From: Gigaspora margarita
Lineage: Eukaryota > Glomeromycota > Glomeromycetes > Diversisporales > Gigasporaceae
Direction: 5' to 3'
DNA length: 64,000 bases
Assembly: GCA_009809945.1 (NCBI GenBank)
Contig: WTPW01001253.1
Coordinates: 97,634-161,633 of the forward strand
The notes beneath the pieces are model-generated. The model was not told the origin of the DNA, did no database searches, and saw only the letters and a program-made list of their open reading frames with translations. This document shows positions 34,844 through 45,855 of the stretch, piece after piece. The translations under genes were made by a program, and so were the position numbers. The stretch's first letter is position 1; each line of letters begins with the position of its first letter.

Positions 34844-37182
34844 TAAGCTTAATTGAAAAGTAAAAGATTATGACCATATAAATAGAAAGTATTGAGGTCC
34901 AGCCCATGATACTTGTAACAAAAAATTGTGAATAGGTTTTTTTGAAACTAAAGTACCTCTTATTTGTCATAATTTTTGGGGGTATAACTCTCATTCTCTA
35001 ATGAAAATTGTGAGCAAGTTTATGGCTACTAAGCTAAATTGCATTCCAGAGAATATAGAAAAGTACAAAGCTATGGATATAGAACAGCTTTGGTTTTTAG
35101 ATAGCTTTCAGTATATGGGAATGGGACTAGATAAATTGATCAAATACCTAAGGAAAAAATTGAAAAATTTCCCCTAAGTGTTAAGTATTTTACTGAAAAA
35201 GGCTATTTAATAGACAAGATTAAGCTTCTTTTTTGAAAGGGTGTCTTTCCATATGACTGGACAAATGCTTGGGAAAAATTTGACAGAACAAGCCTCCTGT
35301 CTAAAAAGGATTTTTATTCACTTCTTAGTCAACAAAATATTAGTAAAGAGGATTATGAACATGCACAAAAGGTATGGCAAATATTCGAAATAAAGAACTT
35401 TGAAGAATATTATGATCTTTATCTTGAGACTGATGTACTTTTACTTGCAGATGTTTTCATGAATTATACTATAATGTATCTCAAAGACAATGGTCTAGAT
35501 CCATCTCACTACATCTATGCATGTGGAATGTTTAACAATTCTCTATACAAAAGTAGCAAGGTAGAACTTAAGCTCATGACAAATATAGATGAGTATCGAA
35601 TAGTTAAAAATGGAATCTGTAGAGAAATAACAATGGCATGTCATAGATATGCCAAAGCAAATAATCTGCAATATTCAAACTATGAGTCCAGCAAGCTGAA
35701 GTCCTAGGTCTTATATGAAGATATAAACGCCTTATATTCAGGTGCAATGACCCAATACATGACTACAGAAATCCTAAGTAAGGTAAGTCCAGAAGAAGTA
35801 CCTGATATTCAAAGTATTGCACCAGATACAGAAAAAGGCTATATACTTGAAGTTGATTTAGAAGCCCTGATGCACTTGCATAATTACTTTGCAGATTATC
35901 CTTTAGTACCAAAAAAGCAGATAATACCAAAAAACTGGATTAGTCTATACAATGAAATGTTAGTGCATAATAAAAATGTTGGAGAAAGGAAATATGTATC
36001 TGGAAAAAAGCTAGTTCAGACCCTTTTTACTAAAAAGAATTATATAGTTTATTGCCGAGCTTTCTAAACATATATGAAGTTCGGAATGAAGGTTACAAAG
36101 ATTCTTAGCACTCTTAAGTTTAGGCAATTTCCGAGAATGAAGGAATATATTGAAGAAAATATTCGTAAACGCAAAATAGCCAAGGCAAATGGGGATGAGT
36201 TTGGGGTCATGTATTATAAACTAAAAAATAATGCAGTCTTCAGCAAGCAGACAGAGAATGTTCATAAACATATAAGAGTAGAACTACTTCAAACAAAAAA
36301 TAATAGAAAAATTAGGTGATTAGTAAGTTCGCTATTATTTGTAGGCATTAAGCAATTTGAGAGAGGTATTATAGCAGTTTATATATTAAAGAGCACAGTA
36401 ACATTAAATAAACCAATCTATATAGGGCAGGCAATTCTTGACATTAGCAAGATCATGATGTTTAATTTTTGGTATGGTTATATAAAGCCTCGCTATAGAG
36501 ATAAAGCACATCTACTTTATACAAACACAGACTCACTCATCATGCAGATAGAAACTAAAAACATATATAAAGATTGAGCAGAGAGGCCAGACATTTTTGA
36601 TCTTAACTATTCAGGCAATTTATTTCTAATGAAGGATGAGACAAAGGGCATATCTATAGGGGAAATGGTATGTTTAAGGCCAAAAATGTACTTAGTCCTT
36701 CCAGCAGAGCATGATTCTAAAACTCCTGATGATCCAGATTTTGAAAATCCTAAAAAGAAGCATAGAATCCAAAAGGCAAAAGGTGTAAAAAAATATGTAG
36801 TCAAAAGGTAGCTTCTACATAATAAATTTCTAGAATATCTTAGGAATAAGAAACTAACTCGGCATAATATGTATGGTCTTCACAGTTATGATCATCAAAT
36901 ATATCTAGAGAGGGTAAATATGATAGGGTTAAATCCATATGATAACAAACGCTGGATCTTACTTGATAGAATTTGAACCCTTCTCTATAAATATTGGCAA
37001 ATTGGATTGTATAAACATCTGATAGCATCTGAAATATCTCCTGAGCAAGCAGAAGAAAGAGCTATAAAAACCAAACTTCATATCAAAGCATAAATGCTTT
37101 ATAACAAATATTTTTTCAGGTAAAAAAAATTCTAAAAAATATATTTTCATTAATTAAAGTTTTTTTTATTGCTATAGTAAAA

Positions 37183-37529
37183 TGGTTGATCATAAAGATA
37201 TAGAACTTGCGCAAATCAAAGTCATAAAAACTGCATTGCAAAAGAGCAGAAAATATGATAATCTTGTGAAAAATTATGGAGATTATTTAAAGAAATTGTG
37301 AGCTGAAAAGAATCCAAATGACTATATTAAGACAATTGCAATCAAGATGTTTCCCAATAAAGAGGCATACACTCTAAGGCTAGAAAATTATTGCAAAAGG
37401 TATGCAGATAATGATCTGTGTGCTAGCCTAGAGAAATTATATAAGCTTTATTATCAAATAGCTAAGGAGAAGAATTGCAAAAGGTCAGATGATAAAATAG
37501 AGCAGATGCTCAAAGCAATAGAAATCTAG
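37183..37529 (+). pseudogene. Unrecognised Polinton-associated frame with one stop
   Basis: From MVDHKDIELAQIK the frame runs to a TGA near 37300 (KKL-stop-AEKNP), then to MFPNKEAYTLRLENYCKRY and ends EQMLKAIEI. It is about 115 codons, Lys/Tyr-rich, predicted helical and without a membrane segment. It follows the polymerase by 90 bases on the same strand, so it is probably a second gene of the same element. Start codon: atg at 37183. Confidence 0.5.
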
Positions 37530-37704
37530 TCATCTTTGGCATAAGTTCAAAGGATTTTCACTAGGCCCTTATATATGTGAGACTTAAATTGTCTACTGTT
37601 TTCCTAATGCTATTTCCCTTTTTTCTCGCAAGCTCGAAAAAAGATATATAGTTAACTATTTCAGAAACTAAAAATCTATTAACTAACAAAGATATATTTT
37701 TATA

Positions 37705-38693
37705 TAGTGCATGTAGCCTAGAACCAGAATCACGTGACCCAAATCTATATATAATTTAAAATTGGTTATAATTAATAAAAATATATATTTATGTAAAAAA
37801 ATCTTTTTGTAAATTAATTCTATAGAACTAGTACTATAATATTACAGAAAGATTTTTAACTTAAACATATTAGTTTCAATTTTATTTATTTTTAAATATA
37901 AAGCAATTTGATATTTGTACCAAATTTTGGCCACTATATTTAATATAATAATTTGTCAAATTTGGCCACTATATTTAATAGTAACTTGTTAAACATATAT
38001 GTACATTTACAATGATTTGCACCTCTAGTCCTCTAGTTTCTAGCTACCTACACATAATTATTTGGATTAAAACTGATATTTGGTATTAATTGATAGTCCT
38101 GATAAATTAATTTCAGAAATTTTAGAAAAACCATGCTCGTCTTTTGTATTCAGTGACTTTCTGCTCAGAAATATTTGGGTACCATATGTGTTCATCTTTG
38201 ACCCAGAAATAAGCTACCCCGTGATTGACAATAGTTGCTACATAGTAAAGTCCAAATTTTACTATATTAAATGATTATGATTGCTTAAGTAAATTATTTG
38301 GAAGATCAAAATACGCTTACTCTAAAAATTTCATAGAATTTGGAGAACATTTTATTATCTGACTTTTAATTTTTACATTTGACAAAAAAATTTAAAATTT
38401 GTTAAAAAATATATCCGATGAACATAAAAATCAAAAGTTAAATAATAAAACTTCTCCAATTTTTATGAAAATTTTGGAAACATATTTACTTAAGCGCTTA
38501 TGATCAATTTACATAGTAAAATTTAGACATTACTATGTAGCAACTAGTGAATTTTCTTATAGTTTGGATATCAGATATTTTCAGAAATGCATGCTCGTAT
38601 TTTATGTTTAACGAAGTTCTATTCAGAAATATTCAGACCCTTCAAAATTGGCCACCTTAGTCACGTGATGCCGATTCTAGGGTACATGCACCA
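37705..38693. mobile_element. TA-flanked non-autonomous element, 989 bp
   Basis: The left end tagtgcatgtagcctagaa and the right end (complement of ttctagggtacatgcacca) pair over about 37 bases, including cacgtgac. TA flanks both sides. A longer internal inverted repeat fills the 3' half (tacatagtaaa(g) and its complement). A related copy lies at 52680-54064. The 64-codon frame at 38080-38274 is preserved in both copies but lies on one arm of the inverted repeat. Confidence 0.82.
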
Positions 38694-38889
38694 TATTAAT
38701 ATTTTTTCTTATAAATTGGTAGTATTGAAGTGAAATAAAAATCTATGAAGTGTATACTCCCCTTTTCTTCACTAATTATTTACAATTGCTAGTAAATCAA
38801 TTAGTCTAGCTCATACTTATTAAATAAAAGTCTTAGTTAATAAAATCAAAATATAAATATACTCAATATTTAAGATATTTTTAAAGAAT

Positions 38890-39465
38890 GAGAAAAAAAT
38901 AGCTATGCCCAATACATGTTGTCCGAATATGGTTTAAACTATATCAATAATTTAAAAACACCAAAAGCTTGGTTATGATTTGCGAAATATCATCCACCTG
39001 CATATATACGTAGACGTTTATTAATACCAGAATATAATATTAATATAAAGGATCATTGGAAAAACTTTGTATTCTGTATTAAAAATAATTTAACCAGAAA
39101 TAAATATATAGCTAATAAATCTAAATTTAGAGAGTTTAAAATCCAAATAGTATATTTTAAAACTTTGTATATAAAAAACTAATTAGTAATTATTATCCAG
39201 TGAGCATATCGAGCATATTATTTACAGAAAAAACAAATAAATTTAGCTAAAATAATCTAGTACGCAGTAATTAAGTGGCTTCATCGACCAGGTGGCACAT
39301 TAATGAAACATGCTCAAGAATGGTATTATCAAAATGCAAAAACTTGAAAATTTGAGGAATGGATAAAAAATAATTATGCCTGATCCATGTTAACTGAATA
39401 TGGTTTAAGCTATATTAATAATCTAAAAACACCAGAAGCTTGGTTACAATCTCGCATTGTTTATT
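38890..39465 (+). pseudogene. Broken frame with two copies of an EYGLxYINNLKTPxAWL module
   Basis: The first module (about 38905-38980) reads YMLSEYGLNYINNLKTPKAW, and the second (about 39385-39450) reads SMLTEYGLSYINNLKTPEAW, 470 bases apart in direct orientation. Between them are HPPAYIRRRLLIPEY and IKWLHRPGGTLMKHAQEWYY, with several stops. The wording is clearly of coding origin. I do not recognise the family. It may belong to the Polinton remains or another transposon. Confidence 0.5.
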
Positions 39466-39743
39466 AAATCAAACCTGAGTTTATCATATTTGAAAAGATT
39501 TAAACCTTTTACAGAATGAGCTAGAGCATTCAATAATGCGTTGTGTTCTAATACTCCAAATGAATTAGATCTAGAAAATATGACAAATAATCCATTTTTT
39601 GCTTGCTCAGATAAATTAGGAAGGCACATGGTAAATAGTCTAAGAAGGATAAAATGTTGACAAGCTTCCTGGGCTTGATAAAGTTTTTTCAAAGCATTTT
39701 TACCAAAACATCTTTGATAATCCCATCTGGTAGTATTGTACAT
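39444..39743 (-). CDS. Unrecognised 99-aa open frame
   Basis: The protein-like content includes KNALKKLYQAQEACQHFILLRL, SEQAKNGLFVIFSRSNSFGVLEHNALLNALAHSVKGLNL and FKYDKLRFDL. It is helical and moderately basic. There is no signal peptide. It converges with the broken plus-strand frame and overlaps its last bases. The frame is intact, but no relative is recognised and no promoter is evident. It may be a transposon remnant. Confidence 0.35.
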   Translation of the reverse strand: MYNTTRWDYQRCFGKNALKKLYQAQEACQHFILLRLFTMCLPNLSEQAKNGLFVIFSRSNSFGVLEHNALLNALAHSVKGLNLFKYDKLRFDLINNARL

Positions 39744-39754
39744 TTTGGCTGTTC

Positions 39755-40013
39755 ACAGCCTTTTTTGGCTTGTCCATGTCCAAAATTGTCCAAACGTCCA
39801 AGATTGTCCAAAGCTTGTCCAGGCTTTAATAATTAATAAATTTATCTAAAAAATATATAACTATATATTTTTAGGTGCTAAACACATTCTAGTTAAAATT
39901 AAAATAGGTTATCTTAATAAAATTTTAAGTAATTTTACTTTATTTAATTGTCCAAAATTGTCCAAAATTGTTCAAATCATTGTCCAAAGCTGTCTCGTGA
40001 CAACACTGCCATC
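39755..40013. repeat. tgtccaaaattg word clusters with a gacaacactgc end
   Basis: Two clusters of tgtccaaa/(t)tgtcca words (39773-39823 and 39948-39993) enclose AT-rich DNA. The right side ends in tcgtgacaacactgc, and almost the same end, gatgacaacactgc, occurs at 43021-43034 next to ttggacaaattggacat. Both look like termini of one DNA transposon family. The left end was not found. Confidence 0.5.
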
Positions 40014-40043
40014 CGGTATATGTTTTCTTAGGGTCTAATTGTC

Positions 40044-40205
40044 CTAATTGTCATCACTATCTTCTTCGTCAATGTCAAATTCACTATTGTCATCATCATC
40101 CATATTGACAGGCACGATTTCATTATCTAATAATCCCAAAGCCTTCAAGAATTTGTGTACCCCAATTTTATTACCAGTACTAGTGTCAGAATAAGTTTGT
40201 TCCAT
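40044..40205 (-). CDS. Small acidic-tailed protein, 53 aa
   Basis: It starts MEQTYSDTS, continues GNKIGVHKFLKALGLL and ends in an Asp/Glu-rich tail (MDDDDNSEFDIDEEDSDD). The mix of a short helical part and an acidic end is unlike chance translation at this composition. It could also be the last exon of a larger decayed gene, as no clear upstream exon was found. The function is unknown. Confidence 0.4.
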   Translation of the reverse strand: MEQTYSDTSTGNKIGVHKFLKALGLLDNEIVPVNMDDDDNSEFDIDEEDSDDN

Positions 40206-41304
40206 AACAATAATATACCAAAATACCTTATCTTCAATTTAGGTTATTTAGCTTCTCTTGTCTCGCATATGAGGTTATGTGATTTAACTGCATCCTGTGT
40301 TATATAGTGGGTTATGTATTTTTGCAAATCTATGGGGAATAATCAATGAATAATTAATCTGCCAACTTTTTTTTAGAACGTTCTGGCATATTACACCTAT
40401 TGTAAATCTTTAAATTAGCATTACGCAAGTCAATCAGATGTTTCTGATGTTAGAATAGGACAAAAATAGAAATTACACTAGCGATTTACAGATCTGATTC
40501 TACGAAATGTAATAGGCACTATAGCATCATTCATTTTACATGATAAAATTCTATTATGGGTCATTGGTAGATTTGTATAAAATATGAATTGGGGTTTAAA
40601 ATGACATATAGTTACGCAAAAAATGCATGTGATCTTCTAGATCTTGTGTAATCTTAGCAATAAATAGTATATTTCTCAGTGATAACTTCATCTTTATTAT
40701 AGCATATTAATTTGATATAAACCGTAACTGGTAATCGTCAGATTTTCTTTTAAGCACTATTGTTAAATGTACCTCAAATTCGGTAAACGAATCACCAAAT
40801 CTGAAATTAGTATCTAAAATTATTTTTTTTAGTTGTGGAGGATATACTATAAAATAACCTAAGTATAATAAAAGTTGTTATAAGAAACTTATTGTCATGG
40901 GCAAAAAGTAATGCCAATCACAAATTTATACTGCGCCACATTTCATATGACGTATGATTACCTCTCTCATTACCTCTCTTTATCTCTCTTATTTTTTACC
41001 TTACCTCTCTCAAAAGGTGCTTTCATATTTGTGTTACAGGTTTGAATATTCAAATTATGATTTAGACTTTTTCAGCAAGGATTGTTGTCCGTTTTTAGCG
41101 AAAAATGCATATAAAAGGAAGTGATAGTATTACAAATTTGAAAGCATTTTGTATAGTAGGCTATTGATCTCTATTCTTGATCTCTATTCTTGATCTAGAT
41201 CTTGATTCTTTATCTTGATTCCTAGCACTCCATTTTTACTCCGCTATGAACAACAGTTGTATTTATATTAAAAAAACTATTTGAGGCACAGATCGAATGC
41301 TAAT
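40206..41304. other. Intergenic DNA with a short tandem repeat
   Basis: At 41163-41220 the word cttgatc(t)(c)ta is repeated about six times. Pyrimidine-rich tattacctctc words repeat near 40968-41010. No gene was seen. Confidence 0.5.
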
Positions 41305-41320
41305 CTTTTTTACTATTTTG

Positions 41321-41640
41321 TTTTTTTTTTTTAATATTAAGGTGACCACTTAGGTACCCTGGCACTTTATTGGTACAAACGGGTTGGCCCAGTTATAACG
41401 ATCATGCCACATATTACATTTGTATAACGAGAGTACAACCAGCCACTTACACTTTTGGTATTGTTCTACACTAGCTGCCATACCTGCAACCCAACTATGG
41501 AATTGTCTATTTAAACCCTCTAGCTTCTACCAATGTCTTATGTTCCTTCCAATATACCCCTTGCGGGAACTAATTTACCGTAAAAGTACCCTGAGGCTTT
41601 AGCCAAACCCCTTACGGAGGGCATTTACCCCTGTAGTAAA
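41321..41640 (-). mobile_element. SINE-like retroposon, 16-bp target duplication, minus orientation
   Basis: The 16-mer cttttttactattttg is perfect at 41305-41320 and 41641-41656. On the minus strand the 320-base insert ends in an A run at 41321. It shares the central block with 24996-25316 (agagggtttaaatag, ttgggttgcaggtatggc, accaaaagtgta) but has its own 5' part (tttggctaaagcctcaggg) and 3' part. The 60-codon plus-strand open frame over it is fortuitous. Confidence 0.9.
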
Positions 41641-41759
41641 CTTTTTTACTATTTTGTATTCACTTGTACTATTATATATATTATAAAAAAAGTTTTTTTC
41701 AAATAGTATGTATGTATTGGATTTAAAGTTTTTGTAATACATTTTTTAAGAAATTTAAA

Positions 41760-41925
41760 TCATTATAAATCTAGCTTATCCTCGTTATAGTGAAGATTCG
41801 ATACAGTAAAGAATTTTGAATTCCAAAATTATAAACTTCACCTTGATATAGTGAAGTTTGTATAGTATTCTCTAAATATAAGCTATAGTGAGGACTTTAT
41901 TATAACAAGAGTGAGCTGTATATGA
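41760..41925. repeat. Small inverted-repeat element (MITE-like)
   Basis: Words ctcgttatagtgaag, acttcaccttgatatagtgaag and tatagtgaggac recur in opposite orientations around gaattttgaattccaaaatt. This resembles a short Tc1/pogo-type derivative. The ends are not sharply defined. Confidence 0.5.
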
Positions 41926-41990
41926 TTTTCTAATTGATTTACAGAAAATTAATCGGGTAGCAGTGAACTAATAAATAGGAGCCATACGAG

Positions 41991-42534
41991 TAGTGATGCA
42001 AAATGGCTCTGCGAAGCCGTAAGCAGATCAGCTTAACTGAGCTATTTAATGTCTTGGCGGGCTCGGCTAACAGTTCAGCTTGTGTTTATGTGAAACCAAT
42101 TTAAAGCTATGAGCCAATTACATCATATGCCGTAACTATAACTAATTATTATTATAAACTTTCGTATTAATAATAAACTTCATTTCTTGTATTAATTCTC
42201 CAAACTCACCAGTTCTTTGTAGCGTGTACACCTTTCTGAAAAACGCGTAAAAGCTCTTATTTGTACTGGCTCATGGTTGGAACATGACGTTAAGTTTTGA
42301 AACTAAATAATATGTTTTATACTATTGCAGCTTTGCACATTCACAAATTATTAATTACTGGAATATCTTTCATGTATTAACACTAAATTCAAAAATTTCT
42401 ATAACGATTTAGAGTCGTAGGCTCTTGAATGACTAGCTAAAAAATGATTCAACTAAAAAAATTACTTAGCCAGAATATAGCTTGGCTCTGTTAGCTAGCT
42501 GTTAGCTGGGCGGAGCTGGTAATTTGCATCACTA
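41991..42534. mobile_element. hAT-type element, 544 bp, TSD catacgag/catacagg
   Basis: The left end tagtgatgcaaaatggctc and right end gagctggtaatttgcatcacta are inverted copies. The flanks catacgag (41983-41990) and catacagg (42535-42542) agree in six of eight bases. Subterminal agctgagc, gctcggcta and ttagctagct words are repeated. A 92-bp relative with the same tagtgatgca tip is at 58710-58801. Confidence 0.8.
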
Positions 42535-42743
42535 CATACAGGTCACCTGGGTGATTCTTATACAGGTACAATCTCTGTGATTCTTAAATTTATAATATAA
42601 TCGATTTATGGTTCAGGCTTTAATAATTTATTCATAATTCACTCTGTTAATTTTTTTGTACAGTATCAATTTATATCAATATTAAAAAGCCTTCGATTGA
42701 GTAAGTATAATGTTTGAAGATAATCTATCTATCTAATAAATTG

Positions 42744-42916
42744 TTGGACCTCCATAAGTGCACGCACGTTCTTGGGACCAAACTCTAACAAAGTGCGCTT
42801 AAAGATCAATAAGAGAAAGTGCATCTGTAGAGGCCACATATATATATATTTGAGCCAGAATTTGTATATGCATTTATAAAGGCTATGCTCTTGTAAGAGT
42901 GCACTTATGGAGGTTT
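42744..42916. mobile_element. Short element with ctccataagtgcac ends
   Basis: The left end acctccataagtgcac (42748-42763) and right end gtgcacttatggaggt (42899-42914) are perfect inverted copies. The interior has agtgcgctt, agtgcatct and taagagtgc words. Probably a pogo/Tigger-like MITE (inference). A clear duplication was not found. Confidence 0.7.
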
Positions 42917-42959
42917 TACTGTAATACGATTGGACGTATTTTTAAATTTTATTGAACTA

Positions 42960-43900
42960 TTTGGACAAATTGGACATGGTCTAAATGTTCAATGGAAATT
43001 AGATCCATTTAAACATTGTCCGATGACAACACTGCGTAAGACTTTCGATTTAAAATATATGCTGTAGGTAGATTCGGATTTCTGGAAATTCTTAATTGGA
43101 CTTTGGATTTAGAATCATAATTTGTTTATTTGCTTTTTGCATTATGACGAATTTATGAAATTAAGCTAAAATTCGGTCATCAAATCCAAGTCTTTTGATT
43201 TCCAAAGTTAAATTTTAGGCACCAAATTACGTATTAATAAATTAATACTGAACCCTGAAAATTTTTTTGGACCTCTGATCTACACTGATAACGTGTCTAA
43301 CCCGTATTCGTCACTTTTGATATATATAAAATTTATTATATTAAATTAGTGTCAAATTTTTGGATTTTGGGGTACTTTAAAATTCGTCGTAATGTCTTTG
43401 ATCTGTCAGAGCTTATATTAGATCTTTGTTTTTTTCGATATTGACTGTGTAATTTATTTAGTCTCAACTGCTATGCTGCATCCTGTGAAACGCGAACCTT
43501 GTTGACAATATAACCGATTCTGCATATAATTAATCGTGCATAATCGATCATGCATGCTCGGGGCTTAGCTTCGGCGGAATGATTTAGAAACCATACAATC
43601 TATCGTATGATACGCATAATATGATAGCGTCGTAGATAGAGTATCGTATGATTTTAATCTCGTAGTTTCCATAATATTCTATAATGTTAGATTAGCGAAT
43701 CCCATAATATTTGTAAAGTATAAAAAGAAGGATTGTTTTATCTCTTGGGAAAAAAGCTCCGGATTATAATATAATAAAATCTAGAATAAAGATTAATACA
43801 ATAAATATATTCCTTCCCAAGTCACACTTTCTTATTAAATCGGATAAATCACCAAGTCATGCCTCTGGCGAACTGCCTTCTTATAATCTCTTAAATCGTA
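42960..43900. other. Upstream region of the RING gene, no coding sequence found
   Basis: It holds one transposon end (gacaacactgc, 43024-43034) and then ordinary CpG-containing DNA. A TATA-like stretch (gtataaaaagaagg, about 43717-43730) lies about 240 bases before the RING start. Confidence 0.45.
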
Positions 43901-43963
43901 TAAATATTGAAAACGTTCATTTTCCCCCGTAACATTATCTGTACTTGCTTTGCTGATATAATC

Positions 43964-44928
43964 ATGTCCCTTGCTAATCTCCAAAACTTCGCTCTTAATA
44001 TTTTAAAAGAAACGAAACATGATGCGGTACAAAATACCGAAGTTACAGAATTGCTACCATGTAAAATATGTAATAAAAAAATTTTAACAGTTAACTTTGA
44101 ATCATTTACAATACTTCCATGTGGTCATGTGCATCATAGAAAATGTATTGAAAAAATTTTTTACTTACGAAAGAAAACAAATGCCCTATTCCTGATTGCG
44201 ACAAAATTGTTGATCCAGTAATATCTGAACGAAGGTTTTCTGAATCATCTCAGTCTAGTGGAACTTCGGCTATTGCAGATATGTTAGGCAATAATCTTGG
44301 GTTAAATTCACCAATGAATGTATCACCATTATTACCCTTACTTAATGAGACTACCCAGAAAAAACGTTCTAGGGAAGATAGTAACGAATCACCCACATCT
44401 ACTTCCAGTAAAAAGGCAAAGAAGACTAAGAAGCCAGTTGATCGGGATCAGTCCCCTACATTGTTAACTACTGCTGATCCTGGAAATGAAGAAATTTTGC
44501 AAACCGAACCCACCTCTGAATCGAACAATGACTCAAATATCTTCCTCAACCTATATAATAAGATTGTTGTCGGCGAAGACCAACTAAAAAAGACAACGCA
44601 AGGTGTTCTTCGCCATTACTTTGATTTTGGAGGAGCAATGAAGAAACGGTATGATCATTATAGATCATTGAATCATGAAGATTTGGCGTCTCAATCTCTA
44701 GTTGACGATGATGTGCAGAATCAGCTTCCCAAAGATATTTCAGAAGAAGCTCTTCGAAAAAGACTTGAAAGAGCTCAAAAGGTTTATGGTCTCTTCAGTA
44801 GCATCAATGTGGATGTAAATATAGGTAGGGCTATGATAGGAAGAGTTAAAACCTTTTCACTAGCAACTATAACGGCTTTGTCTAAGGATGATATTAAATA
44901 CGTAATTGCTAAAGTGCTTCGGGGATAG
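43964..44928 (+). CDS. RING-type zinc-finger protein, one homopolymer frameshift
   Basis: From atg 43964 the protein reads MSLANLQNFALNILKE and then a RING core: CKIC, then LPCGHVHHRKC about 15 residues later. The last Cys pair (KCPIPDCDK) lies in another frame; the change falls in the A6T6 tract at 44151-44162. The second frame continues through an SESSQSSGTSA linker, a basic KKRSREDS...SKKAKK nuclear-signal-like patch, and a C-terminal helical domain ending FSLATITALSKDDIKYVIAKVLRG. RING proteins with this linker and tail recur in Rhizophagus (recalled, unverified); ubiquitin ligase activity is inferred. An alternative upstream start is at 43907. No intron can explain the shift, so it is a sequencing error or a recent inactivation. 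Confidence 0.75.
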
Positions 44929-45855
44929 TTTGGTATACTACGCCATAGGCTACTGCGTCTGGACATGGTAGTGTAAAAATAGTTCTGAAAACATATTAAT
45001 AAAGTTTAGCTTCAGCCATTTATTTTTTTATGTATTATAATATGTTTTGATCAATACTAACTAGTGGACATGCATGTCCGATTAATACATGCATGTCCAG
45101 ATTTTTTGATTAATACATGCATGTCCAGATTTTTTGATCGACAGACACTGCATGATTAGTGGACATGCATGTCCAGATTTTTTGATCGGGACTGATATAT
45201 TTGGATATCGGCAAAAATTTATTTCAAAAATTTTTATTAATATATGGGGACGCCCACAGCAAAAGCAGGGGATGGGACTATATATTATATAGTCCCATCC
45301 CCTGTTTTTGCTGTGGGCGTTCCCATATACGAAAAAATAAATACGACCACAGTTAAGTCTGTAAAAATTGTCCATGTAAATATGCTAACGTGTTATGTAG
45401 GATAATAATTCCGCATGTAAAATTTATCTGTATCACCTAGCAAGGCTTATCATGTCCCGGCTGAAATTAGTACCTAACCAGTCAATTAACTCATGCCACA
45501 TATATTTTTGAACCTTATCTGGCCTAAATGCGCACAATGTATGCATGTACTATGGAGTATCAAGTCTTATTTTAAACAATTTTAACCCTACATGGCTCTA
45601 TAACTCGTGATGCATAATTTATAAAAATTCTTTGTCGTGCTTTTCATTATCGATAGAAGTTTCTGTGCGTAGAAATACTTCTTTTCGATGTAAAAGCACA
45701 CGTTTTTGTTTCTGTCTAACCTTTCTAACCTTTCGAGTTTCAGAGAAGAGATGAAAGAAAAACGTATAAAAGGGCAGTATAGCGAAGTTAAAGATGTTTA
45801 TCACTTTACAATAATTTCGAACATCTTGTTATAATTTTTTTACAACCGCCCAGCA
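44929..45855. repeat. Spacer with ggacatgcatgtcc repeats and an 85-bp hairpin MITE
   Basis: At 45065-45187 four units of (gg)acatgcatgtcc plus agattttttgat occur; the core ggacatgcatgtcc is a perfect palindrome. At 45243-45327 an almost perfect hairpin (tatggggacgcccacagc and its complement) is flanked by TA. A 97-codon minus-strand frame runs across both and is a product of the repeats. 45400-45850 holds nothing recognised beyond the likely promoter of the next gene. Confidence 0.75.

Larger units (their letters stand above)
31777..37093 (+). pseudogene. Polinton/Maverick type-B DNA polymerase relic, split by a nested element
   Basis: The N-terminal part (31777-32400) has the KGIINIQN and CFG..SVLGALY region and an LKKYIPKCKG zinc-like end typical of protein-primed polymerases of Polintons (family knowledge). 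It continues with YTERIQKHKPCGY (32437-32703) and EC-stop-ICKKPF. A 1.9-kb element interrupts at about 32919-34843. The exonuclease and polymerase part follows: KGVFPYDW, DLYLETDVLLLADVF, DINALYSGAMTQYM, YKLKNNAVF (motif B) and YTNTDSL (motif C, where TDTDS is usual). At least 15 stops and several frame shifts occur, many explainable as C:G to T:A change. It is not functional. It encodes a fungal genome resident, not a known agent. Confidence 0.88.

Noticed and set aside
31390..37529. Alternative genetic code (TGA read as Trp) in the polymerase relic
   Set aside because: Several TGA fall where Trp would fit, as in mitochondrial plasmids. But TGG is also used, TAG and TAA occur at other conserved positions, and frame shifts are present. 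Decay explains all of it.
41420..41602. 60-codon plus-strand open frame
   Set aside because: It lies antisense within a SINE with defined borders.
45082..45375. 97-codon minus-strand open frame
   Set aside because: It reads across the ggacatgcatgtcc repeats and a hairpin MITE, and its sequence is repetitive for that reason.
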